Part shown: positions 51,097 through 61,600 of the stretch, in pieces | How positions within the stretch are numbered: position 1 is the first letter of the stretch | How the letters are laid out: each line of letters opens with the position of its first letter | From: Kolteria novifilia | GTDB taxonomy: Bacteria > Planctomycetota > Planctomycetia > Kolteriales > Kolteriaceae | Length of the DNA: 64,000 nucleotides | Assembly: GCA_007748055.1 (NCBI GenBank) | Contig: CP036279.1 | Coordinates: 1,178,001-1,242,000 of the forward strand | Reading direction: 5' to 3' | The notes under the pieces: generated by a model | The model's database searches: none | Told to the model about the DNA's origin: nothing | What the model saw: only the letters and a program-made list of their open reading frames with translations | Translations under genes and position numbers: made by a program

Positions 51097-51588
51097 TGCT
51101 TGGTCGGATCCAAGAGTTCGGGTGGAACTGGCTGCTCGTCGGCCAGTGAGAAGTGATCGTGAGTACACAACCCGAAGTCGAGCGTTTGACGCGGCATTAG
51201 GTTGAGGGATCGTCGCGAGCTGACGTCCGGTCTCCTCGCCGAGCACTTTTCCGGTCACACTTCGCCCGCGAACGCGTTAACTCGATAAAACACCCAAGGC
51301 GACACGGCCGCCATTCTGGGATACTCTGAAGACGCAGAAGATACGACTCGCAGGTCACGATCGTTCCTGGTGCATGGGCACCGCTCGGGATCCACGGAAA
51401 CGGAATGTCGACGTTGCGGGGCTGGCGAACGGCTAGCCCGAAGCGTCCGCGGTGGCGGCATTTCCTTCACGCGATCGAGTGGTCGGTGTCGTCCGGGAAC
51501 GCGAAAGGTGTACGGATCTTCTTCCGTGCGAGCGGTCCTGCTGGTCCCACGCGACCTTTCCTCTCTCTAGTCACGAAGGATGCCGGAG
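51097..51588. other. Intergenic region upstream of the MoxR operon
   Basis: About 490 bp with one GAACTGGCTGCTCGTCGGCCAG hairpin (51126-51147) of the CTGGCT family and otherwise no gene. The operon promoter should lie in 51400-51560; no convincing boxes were found. Confidence 0.55.
51119..51150. repeat. CTGGCT-hairpin, degenerate copy
   Basis: CGGGTGGAACTGGCTGCTCG followed by TCGGCCAGTGAG: arms ACTGGC and GCCAGT pair. It lies about 25 bp beyond the FecR-like gene stop and matches the intergenic family at 332, 40919 and 48913. Confidence 0.55.
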
Positions 51589-52635
51589 ATGGCAACCACG
51601 GAATCGAGCAGTCTCTCCACGCTTCCCGCCGACGGCGGCGACGCGGAACTCGTCGCGCGACTCAGCGAGGCGCGAGAGACCATCCTTGAAGAAGTTCAGA
51701 AGATCATCGTCGGCCAAACCGAGGTTCTCGAGCAGTTGGTCCTGGCAATCCTTTGCCGCGGTCACTGCCTGCTGGAGGGTGTTCCCGGCCTCGCCAAGAC
51801 CGTGATGGTGCAGACGCTGGGCCAGATCCTCGACATGTCCTTCAGCCGCATTCAGTTCACGCCCGATCTGATGCCCTCGGACATCACCGGAACCGACATC
51901 ATTCAAGAGGATCCCGAGACCGGGCGACGACAGCTCGAGTTCCTGCCGGGGCCGCTCTTCAGTCATCTCGTCCTCGCGGACGAGATCAACCGGACGCCGC
52001 CGAAGACGCAAGCCGCGCTACTCGAGGCGATGCAGGAACGGCGCACGACGTGCCGTGGGCGGACCTACGAGTTGCCCGATCCCTTCTTCGTCCTGGCGAC
52101 CCAGAATCCGATCGAGCAGGAAGGAACCTACAACCTTCCCGAAGCGCAGCTCGACCGCTTCATGTTCATGGTCAAGGTCGACTACCCGACCAAGGAGGAG
52201 GAGATCGAGGTCCTGCGCCGAACGACTGGCGACGAGCGGCCGACCCTCAAGCGAGTCTTCGATGCCGCGAGCTTGATCAAGCTCCAGCACCTGGTGCGGC
52301 AGGTTCCCGTCGCCGATCACGTTTACGACTACGTGGTCGACCTTGTTCATTCGACCAGGCCGGGCCACAACGACGTGCCCGATGCCACTCGCTGGCTCCA
52401 GTGGGGCGCCGGTCCGCGCGCCGGTCAACAGTTGATTCTTGGCGGCAAGGCTCGCGCCCTGATCCACGGCCGGTTCCATGTCTCGACCGATGACATCGCC
52501 GCGCTGGCCAAGCCGGTGCTGCGCCATCGCATCGTCTGCAACTTCGCCGCGCAAACGGCCGGACTTTCGAGCGACGAGATCATCGATCGTCTCGTCGATC
52601 ATCTGGACAAGTCGACAAAGAGTGCCCACTCATGA
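51589..52635 (+). CDS. MoxR-family AAA+ ATPase
   Basis: A 348-residue cytosolic ATPase. Walker A is LEGVPGLAKTVMVQTLGQ, with Lys and Thr intact, followed by DMSFSRIQFTPDLMPSDITG, the MoxR signature. Walker B is LVLADEINRTPPKTQAALLE, then ATQNPIEQEGTYNLPEAQLDRF, typical of the family. Such ATPases act as chaperones for VWA proteins encoded in the same operon. The ATG at 51589 has GAAGGA ~9 nt upstream; the ATG at 51580 lies directly on that site. The stop overlaps the DUF58 start by 4 nt (ATGA). Confidence 0.95.
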   Translation: MATTESSSLSTLPADGGDAELVARLSEARETILEEVQKIIVGQTEVLEQLVLAILCRGHCLLEGVPGLAKTVMVQTLGQILDMSFSRIQFTPDLMPSDITGTDIIQEDPETGRRQLEFLPGPLFSHLVLADEINRTPPKTQAALLEAMQERRTTCRGRTYELPDPFFVLATQNPIEQEGTYNLPEAQLDRFMFMVKVDYPTKEEEIEVLRRTTGDERPTLKRVFDAASLIKLQHLVRQVPVADHVYDYVVDLVHSTRPGHNDVPDATRWLQWGAGPRAGQQLILGGKARALIHGRFHVSTDDIAALAKPVLRHRIVCNFAAQTAGLSSDEIIDRLVDHLDKSTKSAHS

Positions 52636-53531
52636 GTCTGCAAGCTTCCGTTCAAGAGGAGATCCTCGAGCGTCTGGGCAACGTCGGAGTCACCGCGCGG
52701 CAGGCGGTCGAGAGCATTCTCTCGGGGCGCCATCGTTCGGTCCACCGCGGGCTATCGGTCGAATTCGCCGGCCACCGGCCCTATCAGCCGGGGGACGACT
52801 TGCGGCATCTCGACTGGAAGGTCTTCGCACGCACCGACCGCTACGACGTGCGCGTCTACGAGGAGGAGACCCGGCTTCGGGCGACCATCGTCGTCGATTG
52901 TTCCGGCTCGATGGAGTATTCCTCCGGCGGGATGACCAAGCTGCGGTACGCTCGCATGCTCGCGGCGGCGCTCGGCTTCCTGATGGTGCGGCAGAAGGAC
53001 GCGGTCGGGATGGTTCTCTGCGACACCGAGATTCGCGAGCATCTGCTTCCCAGTTCGCGGATGTCGAACCTTTGGGCGATGCTCGACCATCTCGAGTCGG
53101 CCAAGCCGGGTGGTGAAACGAGCCTCGCCGATGTGCTCGACACCCTCGCGGACCGCTGCGCCCGCCACGGACTGATCATCATCATCACCGACGCCTTCGA
53201 CGAGGTCGATCGGCTGGTCCAGTCCCTCAAGCACCTTCGCTTCCGCAAGCAAGAGATTCGCCTCTACCAGATCTGCGATCCGCACGAGGAGACCTTTCCC
53301 TTCGGCGGGATGGTCGAGTTTGTCGGCATGGAGAACGAGCCCCGGCTACGGATGGACGGCGACCGCATTCGCTCGGTCTATCAAGAGGCGTTGGCGGAAC
53401 ATCGTCGCCAGTTGGCCGAGGGCTGCCACGACGTCGGGGTGCAGTTCGAGCCGTGCCGCACCGATGACGACTTGGCGATGGTGCTGATTCGGACCCTGAG
53501 CCACCTCGCGGTGGGGGGGCAGCGTCGGTGA
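52632..53531 (+). CDS. DUF58 domain protein
   Basis: A 299-residue protein. It has the DUF58 hallmark GHRPYQPGDDLRHLDWKVFARTD, then RVYEEETRLRATIVVDCSGSMEY, where DxSGS is the metal-ion-dependent adhesion site of an adjacent VWA-like fold, and IIITDAFDEVDRL. No membrane helix is seen. DUF58 proteins almost always follow MoxR ATPases and precede VWA proteins, as here. The start overlaps the moxR stop and the end overlaps the next gene's GTG, so the genes are coupled. Confidence 0.93.
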   Translation: MSLQASVQEEILERLGNVGVTARQAVESILSGRHRSVHRGLSVEFAGHRPYQPGDDLRHLDWKVFARTDRYDVRVYEEETRLRATIVVDCSGSMEYSSGGMTKLRYARMLAAALGFLMVRQKDAVGMVLCDTEIREHLLPSSRMSNLWAMLDHLESAKPGGETSLADVLDTLADRCARHGLIIIITDAFDEVDRLVQSLKHLRFRKQEIRLYQICDPHEETFPFGGMVEFVGMENEPRLRMDGDRIRSVYQEALAEHRRQLAEGCHDVGVQFEPCRTDDDLAMVLIRTLSHLAVGGQRR

Positions 53532-55747
53532 TCGAGCTACTGAATCTCTCGATGCTCGGTGGCTTGGCGGCGATCTCGGCCCCAGTCATCATCCACTTCA
53601 TGCATCGCCGGAGGATCAAGCCGGTCACGTGGGCCGCGATGCAGTTCCTTCGGGCAATGCCGGCGAAGAGTCGTCGTCGGCTCTTTCTCGACGAGTGGCT
53701 CTTGCTATTGATTCGCAGTCTGATCCTGGCGTGCATCGCCATCGCGCTGCTTCGTCCCGCGTACTTCGCCAGCAGCGCGGGCAACGCCGGCCGGGTCGAG
53801 CGACAGGGACGCACCGGCGCGGTCCTGCTTGTCGACGACAGCGTCTCGACCAGCTCCGGGCGCGGCCGCTCGGCGATCGAGTCGATGAAGCAGCTCGCGA
53901 CGAGCTATCTCGACACGCTCTCCACCGGCGACGAAGTGAGCTTGATCCGAACCTCGCAGCTCGGCAAGGCGACCGCCGATCCGATCTTCGACCTGGAGGC
54001 CGCCCGGCGCTCGGTGGAGGCGATCGAATCGACCGAGGTCGAGAGCGATGTCCCCGGACTCCTCTCCGCCGGACTCGACCAAATGGCGCGACACGTCAAC
54101 CCCGGCATCGAACTGGTCTTGATCCACGACGGCCGCAAGGAAGGGTGGAAGGTCGACGACGAACAGCAGTGGAAGAGTCTTCGCGCCGAAATCGAAAGCG
54201 ATCCCGAGGCCCCCATCGGGACCCGGCGCCGCCCGCGCGTCGTGATGCTCAGCCCCGAACCGAGGCCGGAAGCGAATATCGCCGTCTCGCGCATTCGCCT
54301 CGACCGCGCCCTGATTCCCGAGGACCTTCCGATCGAGATCGACGTCTCGCTCGTCCACTACGGCGAGTCCGACCCGGAAGAGGCGCTGTTGCGGCTCTTC
54401 GTCGATGGTCGCTCCGTGGAGGAACGCCCCGTGACGATCGAGGCGGGAGAGACGAGCCGCGAGACCTTCACCTACACCTTCGAGGAAGCGGGCAGCCATG
54501 TGATCGAGGCGGTGATCGAGGGGGCTCGCGACTCACTCGCCGCCGACGATCGCCGGGCACTCTCGGTCGAGGTGACCAAGTCGCTCCCGGTGCTTCTGGT
54601 CGAAGGGGCGACGGGCAAGGGGTTCGAGGGGAGCCTCGGCTACGTCGCCGCCTCGCTCGATCCCGGCGGGGATGGGCGCGGGCTCTTTCGGCTCGACCGC
54701 ACCACCATCGGCCGGCTGGACGACGTCGATTTTCGCGACTTCCGTGTCATGATCCTCGGGGACGTTCCCGCGCTCGACGCCTCGACCGTCGCCAAGCTCG
54801 AACGCTTCGTCATGATGGGAGGCGGCGTCTTGGTCGGGCTCGGCCCGGCGACGCAGCCCCTGTTGGCCAACCGCGACTGGGCCCGTGGATCGGAGGGCTT
54901 TCTGCCCGCGACGCTCGGCCGACGCCGGGTACCGCCGGGATCGCTCCTTCCCGCCGAGGCCCGCGTGGGGCACTACGGGATGCAGGCCTTCGAGGACCAA
55001 GCGACCAACGTCTGGAGCGAGGCGAAGATCGATGCCTACTACCGGCTCGATACCACCGGGCTGCTCGGCAGCGAGGTCGTTTCGCTTCTCTCGCTGACCA
55101 ATGGCGATCCGGTGATCGTCGAACGAGCGCGCGGCCGCGGTCGTGTCATTTTGGTCACCACGACGCTCGACGCGAAATGGTCGGACCTCCCTTTCGTCTC
55201 GGCGTTCGTCCCGCTGATTCGCGGACTGACCGCGTACCTTGGCAGTGTCGTCCTGCCGCCGCGCAACATGCGTCCCGGCGACCGCATCACCTACTGTCCC
55301 TCCGATCTCGAATCGCGCGAAGTCGTCTTGTGCGAGGATCCGAAGGGCAACCCCATCGTTCTCGAACAGGGCTACTGGGAAGACTACCCCGCGCGGATCA
55401 GCGAACCGCTCGCGAGCGCCGGGATCTACCGCGTCCGCGATGCCTCGGGAAAGAACCGGGTCTACTACGCGGTCAATCCGCGCCGCAACGAGAGCCGGCT
55501 GACGGTCTTGTCGAACGAGGACCTTCGTAAGACCTTGGCCAACGTCCCGCTGGTGTCGCTTCAGCAGTCCGACGAGGTCATCGACGTCCTGGGACAGACC
55601 AAGCGGCCGTCGCGGGAGTTGTGGCCGCTGCTGTTGATGCTGGCGGTCGGGTTGCTCTTTGTCGAGAGTCTGATGACGAGCCGGCAGAGCCGACGCGAGC
55701 TGCGAGCCTCGGCCTCGCAGACGCCCGAGTCGGGAGGTGCGGCATGA
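53528..55747 (+). CDS. BatA-like VWA protein with N-terminal double membrane helix
   Basis: A 739-residue protein. The N-terminus IHFMHRRRIKPVTWAAMQFL with flanking helices matches the 'aerotolerance regulator' BatA N-terminal domain. A VWA-type region follows, with LLVDDSVSTSSGRG (DDSVS fits DxSxS). Beyond this is a long beta-rich region with LPVLLVEGATGKGFEGS and a glutamine-amidotransferase-like fold, including MILGDVPALDASTVAKLERF. A C-terminal helix (LLLMLAVGLLFVESLM) anchors it. Translation starts at GTG 53528, overlapping the DUF58 stop (GTGA). The stop overlaps the next gene by 4 nt. It probably acts in the periplasm as a partner of the MoxR complex. Confidence 0.9.
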   Translation: MIELLNLSMLGGLAAISAPVIIHFMHRRRIKPVTWAAMQFLRAMPAKSRRRLFLDEWLLLLIRSLILACIAIALLRPAYFASSAGNAGRVERQGRTGAVLLVDDSVSTSSGRGRSAIESMKQLATSYLDTLSTGDEVSLIRTSQLGKATADPIFDLEAARRSVEAIESTEVESDVPGLLSAGLDQMARHVNPGIELVLIHDGRKEGWKVDDEQQWKSLRAEIESDPEAPIGTRRRPRVVMLSPEPRPEANIAVSRIRLDRALIPEDLPIEIDVSLVHYGESDPEEALLRLFVDGRSVEERPVTIEAGETSRETFTYTFEEAGSHVIEAVIEGARDSLAADDRRALSVEVTKSLPVLLVEGATGKGFEGSLGYVAASLDPGGDGRGLFRLDRTTIGRLDDVDFRDFRVMILGDVPALDASTVAKLERFVMMGGGVLVGLGPATQPLLANRDWARGSEGFLPATLGRRRVPPGSLLPAEARVGHYGMQAFEDQATNVWSEAKIDAYYRLDTTGLLGSEVVSLLSLTNGDPVIVERARGRGRVILVTTTLDAKWSDLPFVSAFVPLIRGLTAYLGSVVLPPRNMRPGDRITYCPSDLESREVVLCEDPKGNPIVLEQGYWEDYPARISEPLASAGIYRVRDASGKNRVYYAVNPRRNESRLTVLSNEDLRKTLANVPLVSLQQSDEVIDVLGQTKRPSRELWPLLLMLAVGLLFVESLMTSRQSRRELRASASQTPESGGAA

Positions 55748-58584
55748 ACGGCTCGGAGCAGAACTGGTACTCGCTGCAACTGGTCGGGGCGCCGGTCTGG
55801 CTCATCGTCCCCGCGGCGATCTTGGTCGCGTGGTGGCTGCTGCGCATACAGCGGCGTGAACTCGACGATCGACCTCGAGGGCTGAGGATCGGGATGGCGA
55901 TCCTGCGCGGGGCGGCGGCGGTGGCGCTCGTGCTGATGCTGCTGGAGCCGGCCCTGACCAAGGAGAGCCGCGAAAGTACGTTGCCGGTGGTGACGGTCTT
56001 GGTCGATCAGTCCGGCTCGATGGAAGTCGGCAAGGATGGTGGCACGCCTGGCGACAAGCTCGATGCCGCGATCGCGTTGGGGCTCGTTCCGGAGGAACTG
56101 CGACCGACCAACGCCGCGAAGGCGCGGCGCGAGCTGGCCGCCTTTCTCGAGGATGCGCCGACGCTGAGCGCCGCCCTGGCCGCGCTTCAGGAATCGGGCA
56201 TGATGGGCCCGGCAGTCTCGGCCGAACGACTCGAACGGGCCGCCCAAATCGCGATGACGCACGCCGAGGAGGCTCGCGAGTTGGTGGAGCTGACCGGAGC
56301 GACCCAGGGGCTTCCCGATCACTTTCTTCAGTTGGCGGCGGAACTCGATCGGATCGGCGATCAGTTCGATCGCGCCCTCGCTCGAGTTGGTGTTCCCTCC
56401 TCCTCGGAGATCGAGCTCTCGCTCAACGGCCTTCAGCGGCTCGCCGAGTCCTCCGAGGAGATTATCGAACGGACCGAGGCGGAGCAGAGCGCGGTCGACG
56501 AGACGCTCGTCACTGGCGCCGATGCCGACTCCCCCATCAAGCAGGGGCTCGAGGAGTTGGAGCGACTGTCGCGTCGCGAACGGGCGCTGCGGTTGCTCCA
56601 GAAGGTGATCCTTCCCAAGCTCGACGGCAGGGCGCGCGTTGAGCTGCTCGGCTTCGGTCAGTCGTCGCGAAAGCTCCTCGATGCCGGTGCCGCGCAAGGG
56701 ACCGACGAGGCGACCGACTTCGAGAGCGTTCTCAAAACGGTGGCCCGCGACTGGTCGCACGACTACTTGGGGGGAGTGCTGGTCCTCTCCGACGGTCGGC
56801 AGACCGCGGGCGGTGATCCGCTTCCACCGGTACGAGCCCTGCGTTCGCGCGGGACCGCTTTCTCGACGATCGGTGTGGCCGAGTCGGGCCATCCACCCGA
56901 CGCGGTCGTCTCGGAGATCCTCGGCAGCCCCGACGTCTTTCTCGGAGAGACGATTCGCATCGATGTTCGCTACCGCGTCGCCGGCTTTGGCGACAAGCCC
57001 TGGGATCTGGTCGTCTCCGGGTTCGGGGAGGAACTCGATCGCAAGACCATCACCGGCAACGGCGAGTGGCAAACCGAACGGTTCGAGTTCCCCGCCCGAG
57101 AAGCGGGCGTGCACACGCTCACCGCCCGGCTTGAGCCGACGGCCGGCGCCGAGGAGTCGAGCTTCCCCGCACAGGCACTCGCCGAGGCGATTGACGAAGG
57201 CGTCGATCCGGCCGGACTGCGCGGGTTAGTCGATGCCGCCCGTCTGCCCGAGGCGGACCACGACAACAATCAGGCCCGCATGCTCGTCTCGGTCAACGAG
57301 GATCCGATGCGGGTCCTGATCGTCGACGCCCTCGCTCGCTGGGAGTGCCGCTACCTGGTCACGCTTTTCGAACGCGACCGCAAGGTGACGATTGACCGTC
57401 AGTACCGCATGATCGGGATGAGCCAGGGGGATGGCAGTCTCTTACCGCGAACGCAAGAGGAACTCGACGGGTTCGACCTGGTGATCCTCGGCGACCTCGG
57501 CCCGAGCGAACTTTCGACGGCGGAGCAGCAGCGGCTCGAAGCGTACGTTTCCCGACGGGGGGGCTTTCTCATCTGCCTGGCGGGACCGCGCTCGCTGCCG
57601 CATGGCTACGGACTGGGCGGCATCGCCAAGCTGCTTCCGGTACGCGTTGTCCGTCCGCCGACCGATGGCATGAACGAGCGCAGCATCGCGCTGACTTCCG
57701 ATGGAGACGGCCACCCGATCACCTCGGTCTTGAAGGACGAGCAGCTCAACGTCAGACTCTGGCCTCTTCTGCCCCCGCTTCGCTGGATCGCCGATGGCGT
57801 GGTCGCCAAGCCGGGAGCGATCGTCCTGCTCGAAGCCGATGACGAGGAACGCACGCCCCTGGTCGCGGTCCAGCGCTATGGCGCGGGCCGCGTTCTCTGG
57901 ATGGGGTCGCCCGAGTCGTGGCGTTGGCGCGATCAGCTTGGCGACACGGTGCACCGACGTTTCTGGCTCCAGGCGGTTCGCTGGGGCGTCGGCACCCGGC
58001 TTCGGGGAAAGGACCCCAGGCTGCAGATGGCGCTCGATCGCAATCTCGTCCTCGAGGGAGAGCCGGTGCTCGTTCGCGCCCGGGCCCACCGGACGGACGG
58101 GCGTTCGATCGGGGCACCGCTGCTGGTGCGGGTCGGCAGGCTCGATGAGGAGGGAAACCTGCTCGAGAAGTCCGTCCGCGAGTTCCCCCTACTCGCCTCC
58201 GAGGAGGGATCGACCATCCGCGAGCGCTCGATCGATGCGCTCGAGCCGGGCGTTTGGTCGGCGACGGTCTCGACCAGCGAGCCGGGCTTCGAGGACCTGA
58301 GCGAGACGCGGCGGTTTCTCGTCAGGCGTCGTCAGGATCAGGAGATGATCGAGTTGGCCGCCGATCCGGAGGCCCTGCGGCGCTTGGCCGAGGAGGGGGG
58401 AGGCCGCTACGGCGACATTGGCGATGCCGATCGTGTGGTCGCGGAACTCGTCGAGGGGCTCGAGCCGCGCATGGAAGAGAGACGCTTGACGTACAGTTTG
58501 TGGGACAACTACACGGCGCTGCTGTTGGTCGGTGCCCTTTTGTGCGTCGAATGGCTCTGGCGCAAGCGGTCGGGCTTGCCCTGA
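55744..58584 (+). CDS. Large membrane-anchored VWA-like protein
   Basis: A 946-residue protein with two N-terminal membrane helices (VWLIVPAAILVAWWLL and LRGAAAVALVLMLLEPAL). A VWA segment follows with VTVLVDQSGSMEVGKDGG (DxSxS intact) but with an inserted coiled-coil of ~200 residues before LGGVLVLSDGRQTAGGDPL. The second half has DALARWECRYLVTLFERDRK and a class I amidotransferase-like DLVILGDLGPSELSTAEQQR, common in planctomycete membrane proteins, and a final helix NYTALLLVGALLCVEWLW. The layout parallels the preceding gene. The start ATG overlaps that gene's stop (ATGA). The role is probably structural or signalling at the envelope and is not known. Confidence 0.88.
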   Translation: MNGSEQNWYSLQLVGAPVWLIVPAAILVAWWLLRIQRRELDDRPRGLRIGMAILRGAAAVALVLMLLEPALTKESRESTLPVVTVLVDQSGSMEVGKDGGTPGDKLDAAIALGLVPEELRPTNAAKARRELAAFLEDAPTLSAALAALQESGMMGPAVSAERLERAAQIAMTHAEEARELVELTGATQGLPDHFLQLAAELDRIGDQFDRALARVGVPSSSEIELSLNGLQRLAESSEEIIERTEAEQSAVDETLVTGADADSPIKQGLEELERLSRRERALRLLQKVILPKLDGRARVELLGFGQSSRKLLDAGAAQGTDEATDFESVLKTVARDWSHDYLGGVLVLSDGRQTAGGDPLPPVRALRSRGTAFSTIGVAESGHPPDAVVSEILGSPDVFLGETIRIDVRYRVAGFGDKPWDLVVSGFGEELDRKTITGNGEWQTERFEFPAREAGVHTLTARLEPTAGAEESSFPAQALAEAIDEGVDPAGLRGLVDAARLPEADHDNNQARMLVSVNEDPMRVLIVDALARWECRYLVTLFERDRKVTIDRQYRMIGMSQGDGSLLPRTQEELDGFDLVILGDLGPSELSTAEQQRLEAYVSRRGGFLICLAGPRSLPHGYGLGGIAKLLPVRVVRPPTDGMNERSIALTSDGDGHPITSVLKDEQLNVRLWPLLPPLRWIADGVVAKPGAIVLLEADDEERTPLVAVQRYGAGRVLWMGSPESWRWRDQLGDTVHRRFWLQAVRWGVGTRLRGKDPRLQMALDRNLVLEGEPVLVRARAHRTDGRSIGAPLLVRVGRLDEEGNLLEKSVREFPLLASEEGSTIRERSIDALEPGVWSATVSTSEPGFEDLSETRRFLVRRRQDQEMIELAADPEALRRLAEEGGGRYGDIGDADRVVAELVEGLEPRMEERRLTYSLWDNYTALLLVGALLCVEWLWRKRSGLP

Positions 58585-58688
58585 CGCGGGCCGCCAGACC
58601 GATGAGCGAGTGACTTCGAGTGTCGTCTCGGCACGTGCCAAGACGAGGACGATAGAGTGGCGGTGTCGATTCGAGATCGGAGAGAGTG

Positions 58689-61600
58689 ATGGCATCGTGG
58701 CGAAAAGTTCCGGACGTCATTGCCCAGGCCCTTCGGGCCTTCGACGGTCGTCAGCGGATGATCGCGTTCCTTTGCGGCGGCTGCGCGGCCCTCGTCGCCC
58801 TCGTGGCGGGGATCCTGCTCACCAGCCTCGTCGATTGGCTGGTCTCGCCCAGCCTGCCGATTCGCATGGCCTTGAGCTTGGTCACCTATCTGGTGGCGTT
58901 CGGACTCTTGTCGGTCTATGCCCTCTGGCCCCTGGTGCGTTCGCGACCTCCCTACGAGGTGGCGTCCCGCTTCGAGTCGGCCGCGTGGGCCGATGGGCAC
59001 AAGGAACGGCTCAGCTCGGCGGTCGAGTTCGCCGTCGCCCGCGAAGGCGTCACCGGCCAAGGGGTCGGGCAGTGGATGATCAACCGGACCATCGCGCTGG
59101 CGGCCAACGAAGTGTCGAACGTCGATCCGATCGGCTTGGTCGACGGCCGACCGGCGAAGCGTTCGGGCCGCATCGCCCTCTTCTCGATCGCGCTGCTCGC
59201 GCTGGTGAGTCTTTTCCCCGAGGGGCGATCCTACTTGCATCGCGCGATCGTTCCTTCCTCGGACGTCGTGCGCCCCGCGACGACGGTGCTCGACGTGCGT
59301 CCCGGCGACATCGAGCTGGCGCAAGGGGCGGAACTGGAGATCCTCGCGACCACCGATCCGCCCGCGTCTTCGGCGACGGCGACCATCGTCTGGAAGGACG
59401 GGCTCGTCGAGGAGATGCCTCTCTCCTCGCTCTCGGCCGAGGGCGAGTTTCGACTGCCGATCAACGGGGTCACGCGCGAATTTCGCTACTCGGTGCACGC
59501 CGGCGACGCGACTAGTCCCGAGTACGACGTGAGCATGAAGATGCCGCCCCGACTCTCGGGAATCGGCTTGGAAGTGACGCCTCCCTCGTACGCGGGATGG
59601 CCCGTGCGGCGGGTGGAGGGGGGCGATGCCGAGGTCCTGCTCGGCAGCGACGTCAAGGTGATGCTTCGTTTCGCCGACGCCCCCGCCAACAGCGCCAGTC
59701 TGCTGCTCGACAACGGCGCGGAGCAACCGTTCGACATCATGGGGGACGAGGCGGAGACGAGCTGGCAGCCACGGGCGACGCAGACGTACGGCTTGCGGTT
59801 CACCGCCGATGACGGTCTCGAGGTGACGCCCGCCCAGCGCTGGCGGATTCATGTCGTCGAGGATCTGCCGCCGACGGCGACCCTTTCCGGAGAGTCGCTC
59901 GCCCACGGTCTCGTCGGGGACGACGAGCTGCTGCTCTTGACGGCCGAGACGCGCGACGATGTCGGGGTCGCCAGTTGCAAGCTCTTCCTGAGCGTGGACG
60001 GACGGGAGATCGAATCGATGGATCTCCCCATGAAGGAGGCCGAGTCGCTGCAGGAGGTCGACAGTGGCGAGCAAGTCTCGCGGTTGGCGACGGCGCTCGA
60101 TCTAAGCCGCTACGCTCTCGAGTACGGCGACACCCTTTCCCTGGGAGTCGAGGTGCGCGACTTGGGTGGTCACGTCGTTCGAAGCGAAGCGGTCGAACTG
60201 ACCGTCGTCGCCCCGGAGGACACCAAGGCGGTGCAGCTCGCCGCGCGGCTTCGCAAGCTTCGCGACCAGTTGACCCGCCAGGTCCGCAAACAGCGCGAGA
60301 ACGTCAGTCGCTGGCAACGACTGATCCGTGAGGGCGACCCCGAGGATGAAGCCGACCGGCACGCGCGGCTGATCCTGCTGCAAGCGCGTTGGGACGAGTT
60401 GGCCGAGGAAGTCGACACCGTCGGCGGTGCGGTCGCGGACGAATCGGCCGAAGCCACCGAACCGCTCGATGCCGTGCTTGAGGACGTGGGCGGTCGGCTT
60501 GTCAGCCTCGCCACGAGTCTTCACGAGATTACCGAGGAATCGATCGCGGGTGTCGAAGCGGCCTCGCCCGATGAGTTGGAGGAATCGCTTCAGCGGGGAC
60601 TCGACCTGCAGCAGTCGGCGCTCGCTGATCTCGAAGAGTGGGACGAGACCTTGGGCATGGTGGTCGCCGAGGTTGAGGCCGACGCCTTGGTCGCGCGCGA
60701 CGATGCCGCGCAGCGCCGCTATCGCCGATCCTTTCCCATCGTGCGGGGCGCGAGTGGTTGGGCGATGGGGCAACCCGCGAAAGGGCGGGACGACGAGTCG
60801 CCGGAGGGTGGCGCGAAGGCCTCGGCGTTCGCGGGAGGACTCTCGGCCGAGTATTTCCGAGGCGAGGCTCTGGGGGATCGGCCGGCACGCACCGAGGTGA
60901 GTCTGCCCGATTACCACGATCTCGACGTCCCGGGGATCGGCAAGAACAACTTCAGCATCCGCTACCGGGGGGACGTTTTCGTTCCGAACAAGGGGCGTTG
61001 GCGTTTCGCCTGCAAGGTTGACGACGGAGCCCGGCTGGTGGTGGCGGAGAAGCCCCTGATCGGCTCGGAGGGGTGGAAGCATCAAGCGCCGACCGAGTAT
61101 TCGGGAACGTTGGAACTGTCGGCAGGTTGGCACCCAATCGTGCTCGAGGCATTCCAGGGGACCGGGGAATCGCACCTCGAGTTCTCGATGGCGCCCGAGG
61201 GACAGCCTCTGAAGAAGGTGCCGGCGGAACGGCTCCGCGAACATCAGTCGTTTCGGTACACGCCGCTGCTTCTGAAGCAGATGGCGGAACTCTCCTTGGA
61301 GAACGTCGAATCGGCCCAGCGGCGCCTCCACAAGGATTTGCGACGCGTCGCGCCCACGGCGGCGATCATCGAGCAACTCGCCCGCGATTCGGGGATCAAG
61401 GGGATCGACAAGATCGCCGATCGCGAGCGTCCCCACTCGTTGGCGCTCGAGGAGGTGCTCGAACGGGAGCCTTGGAGTATCGAGGATCTTCGAGGCGGGG
61501 AGCACAGCGCCGATCTCTTGGTCGATGCCGCCCGCGCCGCCCGCGACCTCATCAAGAAGGGGATGCACAGTCGCTACAAGCGAATGCAGCTTTCGGGGAA

